From Planctomycetaceae bacterium (GTDB lineage Bacteria; Planctomycetota; UBA1135; GCA-002686595): a stretch of DNA of 64,000 nt. A program made the translations under genes and the position numbers. The stretch is taken from positions 248,001 through 312,000 of the forward strand of contig WYBT01000026.1 in assembly GCA_011525785.1 (NCBI GenBank). The letters run 5' to 3'. A model generated the notes under the pieces. That model was not told where the DNA came from. It saw only the letters and a list, made by a program, of their open reading frames with translations, and searched no databases. Positions 51,810 through 59,138 of the stretch are shown here, in pieces; the first letter of the stretch is position 1; each line of letters opens with the position of its first letter.

Positions 51810-53416
51810 GCGTGCCGCGCGGAGAAGAACTCGAGCCGCTCGACGCCCAGTTCGTGGTGCTCGAGACGCGCGAGGGCGCGCCGCCGCCGGGCCGCACGCT
51901 CGAAATCGGCGAGCCCGCGCCGGACGAGTGGTCGTGGCGCACGGCGCTGTGGATCGGCGCGCTCGTCGCGGCGCTTGGATGGCTGGTCTGGTCGGCCGTG
52001 CTCGAGCTGTCACTCGTGGGCTGGGACACGTACCCGCTGATCGCCGCGTCGCGCGTCGAGGGCCCCTCCGATCTGCCGCGCGTGCTCGGCGCCAAGCTCA
52101 TGGACGGGCGTTTTCCCGGCGGCGACTACTGGCGGCCGCTCGTGCACGCCACGTTCGCGCTGGACTACGCACGCGGCGGACTCGACGCGCGCGCTTATCA
52201 CCTGACGGACCTCGTAGCGGTGCTGGCCGCGGGCGTCGGCGCGAGTTGGCTCGCGCTCGCGCTGCTGGGGCGCGACAAGCGCCTGTGGGCGGCGCTCGCG
52301 GGCGCGTTGCTCGTCGCGCATCCGGCCCTGTTCGAGCTCGCGCCGCTGCCGCCGCGCCGCGCCGACACGCTCTCGCTCGCCTTCACGTTGTTCGCGCTGA
52401 CGGCCGTGGCGCGAGCGCGACTGCGAACCAGCTTCGCTGCGGCAGTCCTGGCCTTCCTGGCGGCCTGCTCGAAGGAGACCGGCGTGTTGTGCGCGGTGCT
52501 CGCGCCGACTCTTGCGGCGCTCTACTCGCCCGCGCCCGGGCTCGCGCGGCGTCTGCGCGACGGCGTGCGAGCGGCGTGGCCGACGTTGCTCGCGCTGGCG
52601 CTGTTCGCCGCGGCGCGCAGCGCGATCCTCGGCGGGCTCGGCGGCGGCGTGAAGGCATCGCTGGGCGATGCGCCGGCGCAACTGGGCCGGGTCGCAGCGC
52701 GCTACGCGCAACTGCTGCTGGCGCCGACGACGCCCGAGCCGTGGACCAGCGCTTCGGTCGCACTGGCTTTCGGCGCCGCCGCGGCCGCGTTGCTGGCCTG
52801 GCGGCTCGCGCGCGCCGGCGGAGAGCTCGCGAGCGGACTGCGCGCGCGTGAACTGGCGCTGTGGATCGGGCTGTGGATCTTCGTCCTGGCGGTCATCACG
52901 GCCGCGGCGGGCGTGTACCGCGCCTGGTACGTAGCGCCGTTCGTGGCGCCGCTCGCGCTCCTGTGCGCCGCCGCCTGCGCGCAGCGCGCGGCCGTCCGCG
53001 CCGGCCCGTTCGTCCGACTGGACGTCGTGCAACGTCGCTTCGCTTCGTTCGCGGCCCTGGCGGTTCTGATGGCGCTGTGGAGCGGCGGCGCGGGGCGCGG
53101 CGTGCGCTGGGCCGAGCTGCGCGCCTCGAGCGACGCCGTGCGCGATCTGTGCGGACGCTTCGACGCGCTGGTCGCGAACGCGGCGCCGGGCAGCGTGCTC
53201 GAACTCGACGCCGCGCCGCCGCAGGAGAGCGCCTCGCGCCACGGCGTCGCCACCAAGCGACCCGTGACGTTGCGCGAGTACAGCCTCGAGGCCTACGCGC
53301 AGCTCGCACATCCCGCGCGCAAGCTGCGCGTCGTCGCCCGGCGCGAAGCGGCGCCGCAGCCCGCTCCGGACGAACTCGTGATCGTGCTCGCGGGCCGCGC
53401 GGCCGAGGGCGAGTAG
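51806..53416 (+). CDS. Membrane protein, GT-C-like glycosyltransferase, second of a pair
   Basis: A 536-residue polytopic protein. The GTG start overlaps the previous stop (GTGA). A soluble N-terminal stretch of about 45 residues leads to a first helix (ALWIGALVAALGWLVWSAVL). After it, DTYPLIAASRVEG and GGDYWRPLVHATFALDYARGG fill the first loop, as in PMT-like transferases. About nine more hydrophobic helices follow to near residue 420, then a soluble end of 115 residues. Ala/Leu/Arg content is extreme. It is the partner of the preceding gene. The TAG stop doubles as the start of the TAGACT hexamer before yceH. Confidence 0.75.
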   Translation: MSVPRGEELEPLDAQFVVLETREGAPPPGRTLEIGEPAPDEWSWRTALWIGALVAALGWLVWSAVLELSLVGWDTYPLIAASRVEGPSDLPRVLGAKLMDGRFPGGDYWRPLVHATFALDYARGGLDARAYHLTDLVAVLAAGVGASWLALALLGRDKRLWAALAGALLVAHPALFELAPLPPRRADTLSLAFTLFALTAVARARLRTSFAAAVLAFLAACSKETGVLCAVLAPTLAALYSPAPGLARRLRDGVRAAWPTLLALALFAAARSAILGGLGGGVKASLGDAPAQLGRVAARYAQLLLAPTTPEPWTSASVALAFGAAAAALLAWRLARAGGELASGLRARELALWIGLWIFVLAVITAAAGVYRAWYVAPFVAPLALLCAAACAQRAAVRAGPFVRLDVVQRRFASFAALAVLMALWSGGAGRGVRWAELRASSDAVRDLCGRFDALVANAAPGSVLELDAAPPQESASRHGVATKRPVTLREYSLEAYAQLAHPARKLRVVARREAAPQPAPDELVIVLAGRAAEGE

Positions 53417-53419
53417 ACT
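53414..53419 (+). promoter_or_regulatory. -10-like hexamer TAGACT before yceH
   Basis: TAGACT, 10 bases before the ATG of yceH, sharing its TAG with the stop codon of the previous gene. It fits the window-wide pattern, though read-through from upstream is also possible. Confidence 0.35.
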
Positions 53420-53429
53420 CGCGCGCGCC

Positions 53430-54071
53430 ATGGCAGCCACCACGCTCAACAGTCACGAAGCGCGCTTGCTCGGAGTCCTGATCGAGAAGGCCTTCACCGT
53501 GCCCGACCAGTACCCGATGACCTTGAACTCGGCGACGCTCGGCGCGAACCAGAAGAACAACCGCTGGCCGGTGACCGACTACTCGAGCGCGGAGGTGCAC
53601 GTCGCGCTGCAGGGGCTGGTGATGAAGCACCTCGCCGGCCGCGTGCAGGAGACCGGCCAGCGCGTCGAGAAGTACCGCCACAACGCGCAGAACGCGCTGG
53701 GCGTGGACGACGGGGCGCTGGCGGTGCTCGCCGAACTCTTGATGCGCGGTCCGCAGCAACCCGGCGAGCTGCGCACGCGCGCCGACCGCATGGTGGCGCT
53801 GCCGACGCAGGAGAAGCTGCAGGAGAAGCTCGTGCGCCTGATGGAGAAGGGCTACGCGCGCCGCATCGATCCGCTGCCGGGCGAGCGCGCCGAGCGCTAC
53901 GTGCAGACGCTCTGCCCCGACGCGCATCCGCTCGACGTCGCCGGGCCGGTGGCGTCGAAGCCCGCCGCCGCGCCGCGCGCGGACCTCGAGGCGCGCGTCC
54001 TGACGCTCGAAAACGAGCTCAAGGAGTTGCGCGAGCGCTTCGAGGCGCTGTCCAGGTCGCTGGGGATGTGA
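53430..54071 (+). CDS. yceH: YceH family protein (DUF480), winged-helix fold
   Basis: A 213-residue cytoplasmic protein. The family's text is clear: LNSHEARLLGVLIEKAFTVPDQYPMTLN, ATLGANQKNNRWPVTDYSSAEV, KYRHNAQNALGV, and VLAELLMRGPQQPGELRTRADRM. Two winged-helix-like domains occupy residues 1-170. A C-terminal coiled coil (LEARVLTLENELKELRERFEALS, about 185-210) is as in homologues. DUF480 is widespread but has no settled function; a role in nucleic acid binding is usually assumed from the fold. It is downstream of the GT-C pair and convergent with the next gene. Confidence 0.93.
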   Translation: MAATTLNSHEARLLGVLIEKAFTVPDQYPMTLNSATLGANQKNNRWPVTDYSSAEVHVALQGLVMKHLAGRVQETGQRVEKYRHNAQNALGVDDGALAVLAELLMRGPQQPGELRTRADRMVALPTQEKLQEKLVRLMEKGYARRIDPLPGERAERYVQTLCPDAHPLDVAGPVASKPAAAPRADLEARVLTLENELKELRERFEALSRSLGM

Positions 54072-54078
54072 GTTCGGC

Positions 54079-55929
54079 TCAGGGCAGACGCAGTTCGAGC
54101 GCTTCACCGGCGCTCGCGGCGTGCGAGCTGAGCTCACCTTCGTCGTCGCGCACGCTCAAGCGCGCCGTGGCGCGCGGCGACAGCACGTGGAAGCGGCCCT
54201 CGCGGTCCGTGCGACTCCACAGCAGCACCTGCGCCGCAGTTTCGGGCCAGGCGTCGAGCGCGATCACGTCGAGGTAGCCCAGCGCGGCGCCGTCGGCATC
54301 GAGCACGCGGCCCTCGAGCCAGCTCGCGCCCTGCGCCGCCAGCAGCGCCTGGCTGGAGCGATTGGCCTCGACGCTTGCAAAGCCGACGGCGCAGGCGCGC
54401 ATGCCGGGCAGCGTCACGTACACGTCGTAATCGCCGGCGGGCAGCTCGCCCACGGTGAACGGCGCCTGGTAGGCGACACCGCTGATGGGTTCGCGGCCAT
54501 CCGTCGGTGCGAGCACGTACTCGAGCGCGCCGTCGCGGAACTCACCGGGCAGCGCGTCGGTGAGCACGTCGACATCGAGCTTGCCAGTGCGCCGCAGTTG
54601 CACCACGAGTCGAATTCCGTCCGCGCGCACGGCGAGCGGCGCCGACAGGCCGAACTCGCGGTGGAAGGCCGTGAGCTCGAGCTCCGCGCTGCTGCACGCG
54701 CGCAGTCGGAATTCGCCCTGCGCGTCCGTGCGCAGGCCGTCGGTCCCGGCGACGCTGAGCTCCTCGATGTAGGTCCGCGGAGCGAGCGCCACGAACGCGC
54801 GCTCCACCGGTGCGCCCGCGTCGTCGATCACCACGCCAAAGTACTCGTGCTCCGCCGCCAGCGCGTCGAGCGCGAGCTCGAGTTCGGCGCCCTGCGGCGG
54901 CAACTGGAGGTGCTCGACGCGCGAGCAGTATCCGGACTTGCCCAGGCACAGCTCGTAGTCCGCCGCAGGCAGCGCGAGCCGCACTTCGCCGCGCTCGTCG
55001 CTGGCTGCGACCGGCGGGAAGTCGTCGGGGTCGGAGTCGAAGGCGGCGGCCCGCAGCTCCGCACCGGACAGCGGGGCGCCGTTCGCGTCGCGGACGAACA
55101 GCCGCAACTCGCACAGTTCGACGAACAGGTCGATCCCCGAGGGCGAGGTGAGTTGCTCGAGCGGCGCGTCGAACAGCGCGGCCGTGCGTCCGTCGACCGC
55201 GACGCTCAGGCGCAGGACGTCGACGCCCGCCGGGACGCGCGCGGCCTGCTCGAACCAGCCCGTCTCGTCGGTGCGCGCGCTCGCGACGAAGCGCCGCACG
55301 CGCGCCGCGGGCGTGGTCGGGCGGGTGAAGGTCAATTCGAGCCGCGGCTCGCGCGGACGCAGCGAGGTCGCAACGCGCCCGCGCAGCGTGACGAGCTCGT
55401 CGAGCAGCAGAGTGAAGCCGGGGTCCAGTCGCACCGGGCCTTGGAAGCGCTGGGCCCCGGTCTGCGCGTCGATGGCGGTCGCTGTGCGCACTTGGCCGAT
55501 GCGCCAGTGCTCGCCGCTGAGCTCCAGCTCGAACTCGCCGAGCGCGTTCGAGAGCGAGGACGTCGCGGGCTCGTCGCCGGCGCGCAGCGGTGTGATCGTG
55601 ATTCGGACTCCTGCGACGCCTGATTGGTCGTGCGCGCGCAGGACGAGGCCGCGCAGGCGCAGGCTGGGGCCAGGTGGCGCTGCGGTGACGGTGTCCGCGG
55701 TCTCGCTGGCGGGTTCTTGTGCTGCGGGCGACTCCGCCAACGCCGGTTCGCTCGAGGGGGCGGACTGTTCGTCCTCCGTCGGCGCAGCACTCGACGAGGG
55801 CGTGCTCGGCGAGCTCTCGACCTTGTGCTCTTCGCGTTCGCGCGGTCGGAGCACCCAGAGCGCGATTCCGAGCGCTACGGCGACTGCGAGGACTTGGAAC
55901 AGCCGCGACGTTCTCGAGCGTGTGCCCAT
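54079..55929 (-). CDS. Exported carboxypeptidase-regulatory-like repeat protein (type C)
   Basis: A 616-residue protein with an N-terminal signal anchor (LFQVLAVAVALGIALWVL), an acidic Pro/Ser/Glu linker of about 60 residues, and at least five beta-sandwich modules of the CarboxypepD regulatory or Ig-like type: GLVLRAHDQSGVAGVRITI, ELRLFVRDANGAPLSGAELR, FGVVIDDAGAPVERAFVA, LRTDAQGEFRLRAC and LEGRVLDADGAALGYLDV. No catalytic residues are seen. It is the same architectural family as 26803-28269 and 36087-37991, so the window has three of them. Likely a periplasmic or surface protein. A TAGGCT hexamer lies 12 bases before the ATG. Confidence 0.72.
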   Translation of the reverse strand: MGTRSRTSRLFQVLAVAVALGIALWVLRPREREEHKVESSPSTPSSSAAPTEDEQSAPSSEPALAESPAAQEPASETADTVTAAPPGPSLRLRGLVLRAHDQSGVAGVRITITPLRAGDEPATSSLSNALGEFELELSGEHWRIGQVRTATAIDAQTGAQRFQGPVRLDPGFTLLLDELVTLRGRVATSLRPREPRLELTFTRPTTPAARVRRFVASARTDETGWFEQAARVPAGVDVLRLSVAVDGRTAALFDAPLEQLTSPSGIDLFVELCELRLFVRDANGAPLSGAELRAAAFDSDPDDFPPVAASDERGEVRLALPAADYELCLGKSGYCSRVEHLQLPPQGAELELALDALAAEHEYFGVVIDDAGAPVERAFVALAPRTYIEELSVAGTDGLRTDAQGEFRLRACSSAELELTAFHREFGLSAPLAVRADGIRLVVQLRRTGKLDVDVLTDALPGEFRDGALEYVLAPTDGREPISGVAYQAPFTVGELPAGDYDVYVTLPGMRACAVGFASVEANRSSQALLAAQGASWLEGRVLDADGAALGYLDVIALDAWPETAAQVLLWSRTDREGRFHVLSPRATARLSVRDDEGELSSHAASAGEALELRLP

Positions 55930-55941
55930 GCGAGGGACTTG

Positions 55942-55947
55942 AGCCTA
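55942..55947 (-). promoter_or_regulatory. -10-like hexamer TAGGCT before the 54079 gene
   Basis: TAGGCT on the minus strand, 12 bases before the ATG at 55929. The 40-bp inverted repeat begins just upstream of it. Confidence 0.35.
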
Positions 55948-55967
55948 GCGTCGTCAGTCGCCGTTGA

Positions 55968-56076
55968 CGCTGGTAGTACGGTGCCAGAGCAATCTGTCCC
56001 ACGCCGCGAAACGCAACGGGCAAGCCGGACGCAACAGCGGCGTGGGACAGATTGCTCTGGCACCGTACTACCAGCG
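55968..56076. repeat. Perfect 40-bp inverted repeat with 29-base spacer
   Basis: Arms at 55968-56007 and 56037-56076 are exact reverse complements over 40 bases, with a 29-base spacer. The arm core contains GGTGCCAGAGCAATCTGTCC, a motif that I recall as a REP/BIME-like or MITE-like element end. The repeat would form a long hairpin. It lies between the start of the 54079 gene and the end of polA, in a gene-free stretch of about 350 bases. Confidence 0.85.
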
Positions 56077-56154
56077 CGCGCGGAGCGCGCCGCGTCCGAC
56101 GCGCGTGCGGGTCGGCGCCAACCAACACGCGCGCTAGCGCATTAGTGGCGCGCG
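56073..56154 (+). repeat. 82-bp direct repeat, copy 1
   Basis: Begins AGCGCGCGCGGAGCGCGCCG and ends ATTAGTGGCGCGCG. It matches copy 2 at 56190-56271 with only about three differences, all between GACGCG and GTCGGCG. It contains GGCGCCAACCAACACGCGCG and GCTAGCGC. Confidence 0.8.
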
Positions 56155-56189
56155 CGCTCCCTATCGACTGCTTAGCCCGTTGGATGCGC

Positions 56190-56271
56190 AGCGCGCGCGG
56201 AGCGCGCCGCGTCCGACGCGCCCGCGCGTCGGCGCCAACCAACACGCGCGCTAGCGCATTAGTGGCGCGCG
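56190..56271 (+). repeat. 82-bp direct repeat, copy 2, ending at the polA stop
   Basis: The second copy of the 82-bp unit, 35 bases after copy 1. Its last bases form the left arm of the hairpin that includes the polA stop codon. Confidence 0.8.
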
Positions 56272-56290
56272 AAGCGCGCCACTAATGCGC
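56254..56290 (-). terminator. 17-bp perfect hairpin over the polA stop codon
   Basis: GCGCATTAGTGGCGCGC (56254-56270), loop GAA, and its exact complement (56274-56290). The TAG of polA is inside the stem. No T-run follows on either strand, so it is not a classical intrinsic terminator, but it could stall or protect the polA mRNA end. Its left arm is part of the 82-bp repeat; the right arm lies in polA coding sequence. Confidence 0.55.
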
Positions 56291-58990
56291 TTCGAGCCAC
56301 GAGCGCCCGTGGCCGAAGTCGACCTTCAGCGGCACCGTGAGCTGCACCGCGTTCTCCATGGCGTCGCGCACGATCGCGCGCGTGGCCTCGAGCTCGGCGA
56401 GCGGCAACTCGAGCACGAGTTCGTCGTGCACCTGCAGCAACATGCGTCCGGCCAGCCCCGAGCGCTCCAGCCGTCGCTCGAGCTCGATCATGGCCTTCTT
56501 GATGATGTCGGCGGCCGAGCCCTGCACGGGCGTGTTGAGCGCAGCGTTCTCCGCGAACACGCGCAGGCGCGCTTCGTCGGCGTTGATGTCGGGGATCGTG
56601 CGTCGCCGGCCGAGGATGGTGGTCACGAAGCCGTCGGCGTGCGCCTGCTCGATCGTGCGCTCGCGCCAGCCGCGCACGCGCGGGAAGGAGTTGAAGTAGC
56701 GCTCGATGAAGCGCTTGGCTTCGGGCACGGTCAGGCCGGTCTCGCGCGCCAGGCGCTGCGGCCCCATGCCGTAGAGCAGTCCGAAGTTGACCGCCTTGGC
56801 GCGGCTGCGCATGTCGCGCGTCACCAGCGGCTCGGCGACGTCGAAGATCACGCTCGCGGTCGAGGCGTGGATGTCCGCGCCGCGCGCGAAGGCTTCGCGC
56901 ATGCGCTCGTCATCGGCGAGGTGCGCCAGGATGCGCAGCTCGACCTGGCTGTAGTCGGCCGCGAGCAGGACCCATTCGCCGCGCTCGTCCGCCTCGCGGG
57001 CCACGAACGCGCCGCGCAGCTTGCGCCCGCGCTCGGTGCGGATGGGGATGTTCTGCAGGTTCGGATCGCTCGAGGCGAGTCGCCCCGTCGCGGCGGTCAC
57101 CTGGCTGAACGAGCAGTGCACTCGACCCGTGCGCGCGTTGACGTAGCGCGGGAGCGCGTCGACGTACGTGCTCTTGAGCTTGGAGACCTCGCGGAACTCG
57201 AGCAGCTCGCGCACGATCGGCACTTCGCCGTAGCTCTCCGAGAGCGTCTCGTAGTCCGTCGAGTAGCCCGTCTGCGTGCGCTTGACCTTCTTGATGCCCG
57301 CGGCTTCGTGGATGCGCAGCTTCTCGAAGAACAGCTCGCCCAGCGCCTTGGGGCTGTTCATGTTCACGTCCTCGTCGGCTAGGCGCGCGAACTCGGATTG
57401 GTGGCGCGCGATGTCGGTTTCGAGCTCGCGGCCGAGCTCTTCGATCAACGCGACGTCGATGCGGATCCCGCGCTCCTCCATGTTGGCGAGCACGTCGGCG
57501 AGCGGCATCTCGAGCTCGTAGAAGAGCTTCTCGTTGCCCGTGTCGACCAGTTCCTTGCGCAGCACCTCGTACAGCCGCCACGTGACGTCCGCGTCCTCGC
57601 AGGCGTACTCGGAGACTCGCTCGACCAGCACCTGGTCCATCGTGACCTGCTTGGCGCCGCGGCCGATCAGCTCGCTGGTGGGGATCTTCTTGATCCCGAA
57701 GTAGGTCAGCGCGAGGTCGTCGAGGTTGTGGCGCCGCGTGGCGCCGTGCACGGTGAACGACGCGACCATCGTGTCGAAGTCGATGCTCGGCAGGCGCAGC
57801 CCGTTCGCGCGCAGCACCAGGGCGTCGTACTTGTGGTTCTGGCCCGCGCGCTTGCACGCGGGATCGGTGAGGAGCGGCTTCAAGCGCTCGAGCAACGCTT
57901 TGCTGTCGCCGCCGCACAGCGGCGGATCGGCGTTGAACGGCACGTACCAGGCCCGGCCCGCGGCGTTCGAGAACGACAGGCCCACGATGCGCGCCTCGAG
58001 CGGGAACAGGCTGGTGGTTTCGCTGTCGAGCGCAAACGCGCCGCCCGCGCGGAGCTCGGCGATCATCGCGTCGAGCTCCGCATCGCTCTTCACGGTGCGG
58101 TAGTCGCGCGCCACGTCCTTCTGCGGCCCTTGCTCGACCTTCTTCAAGAGGCTCAGGAAGCCCATGCGTCGGAAGAAGGCCGCGACGTCTTCGTTCTTGG
58201 GCTCGTAGTGCGCGAGTTCGTCCAGGCCCGGATCGAGCGGCACGTCGGTGCGGATCGTCACCAGATCGAGCGACATCAGCAGCTGCTCGCGATCGCGCTC
58301 GATGTACTCGCGCGCCTTGCCCTTGACCTTGTCGAGGTTCTCGAGCACGCCCGCCACGGAGCCGAACTCGCTGATGAGCTTGATCGCGCCCTTCTCGCCG
58401 ATGCCCTTGACGCCGGGGACGTTGTCGGAGGCGTCGCCCATCACCGCCAGCACGTCGATCACGTGCTCGGGCGCGACGCCGAACTTCTCCTTGACCGCCT
58501 CGAAGCTCTGCAGCTCGACGTCGACGTCCTTCTTGAAGACGTTGTAGAGCGCCACGCGCTCGGTGACGAGCTGCATCATGTCCTTGTCGCCCGACACGAT
58601 CAGCACGTCCCAGCCCTTCTCGTCGCCCTGGCGCGCGAGCGTGCCGATCACGTCGTCGGCTTCGTAGCCCTTGACCTCGTAGATCGGGATGCCGTGGGCG
58701 CGCACCAGCTCGCGCAGCCAGTCGAGCTGCGCCACGAGCTCCTCGGGGATCTTCTCGCGCGTCGCCTTGTAGTCGCTGAATTGCTTGTGGCGGAAGGTCG
58801 GCCCCGGGGGATCGAAGGCGACCGCGATGCGCTCGGGCTTTTCTTGCTCGAGGATGCGCCGCAGCGTGAGCGCGAAGCCGTACGTCGCACCGCACGGCTG
58901 GCCCTGCGGGGTGGTGAGGCGCGAACTCTGGAGCGCGAAGTGCGCGCGGTAGGCGAGGGCGGTTCCGTCGAGCAGAAACAATCGCGGCAT
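56282..58990 (-). CDS. polA: DNA polymerase I with intact 5' nuclease and proofreading domains
   Basis: A 902-residue repair and Okazaki-fragment-processing polymerase. The start at 58990 (MPRLFLLDGTALAYRAHFAL) is at the family's usual place; upstream codons in the frame are shadow. The 5'-nuclease domain has GYEADDVIGTLA, VSGDKDMMQLV and GVKGIGEKGA. The 3'-5' exonuclease is fully equipped: DSETTS near 322 (DxE), NHKYD near 383, and YACEDAD near 461, unlike the inactivated domain of many bacteria. The polymerase domain has DYSQVELRILAHLA (near 676), RSRAKAVNFGLLYG and the final QVHDELVLE (near 853). Length matches. The TAG stop lies inside a perfect hairpin. Confidence 0.97.
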   Translation of the reverse strand: MPRLFLLDGTALAYRAHFALQSSRLTTPQGQPCGATYGFALTLRRILEQEKPERIAVAFDPPGPTFRHKQFSDYKATREKIPEELVAQLDWLRELVRAHGIPIYEVKGYEADDVIGTLARQGDEKGWDVLIVSGDKDMMQLVTERVALYNVFKKDVDVELQSFEAVKEKFGVAPEHVIDVLAVMGDASDNVPGVKGIGEKGAIKLISEFGSVAGVLENLDKVKGKAREYIERDREQLLMSLDLVTIRTDVPLDPGLDELAHYEPKNEDVAAFFRRMGFLSLLKKVEQGPQKDVARDYRTVKSDAELDAMIAELRAGGAFALDSETTSLFPLEARIVGLSFSNAAGRAWYVPFNADPPLCGGDSKALLERLKPLLTDPACKRAGQNHKYDALVLRANGLRLPSIDFDTMVASFTVHGATRRHNLDDLALTYFGIKKIPTSELIGRGAKQVTMDQVLVERVSEYACEDADVTWRLYEVLRKELVDTGNEKLFYELEMPLADVLANMEERGIRIDVALIEELGRELETDIARHQSEFARLADEDVNMNSPKALGELFFEKLRIHEAAGIKKVKRTQTGYSTDYETLSESYGEVPIVRELLEFREVSKLKSTYVDALPRYVNARTGRVHCSFSQVTAATGRLASSDPNLQNIPIRTERGRKLRGAFVAREADERGEWVLLAADYSQVELRILAHLADDERMREAFARGADIHASTASVIFDVAEPLVTRDMRSRAKAVNFGLLYGMGPQRLARETGLTVPEAKRFIERYFNSFPRVRGWRERTIEQAHADGFVTTILGRRRTIPDINADEARLRVFAENAALNTPVQGSAADIIKKAMIELERRLERSGLAGRMLLQVHDELVLELPLAELEATRAIVRDAMENAVQLTVPLKVDFGHGRSWLEAH

Positions 58991-59138
58991 GGTGGTTCGA
59001 ACGGCGCGGCGACGCTTGAACCGCGGAACGTGCGGCGGGAATCTTGAGCTTCGTGCGTGCGCTGGTCCACGGCGCTGCTCCTGTTCCGCGCCGCTCGCCT
59101 CGTTTCCCTCGCACGCCCGTATCCCCGCGGGCCGCTCC

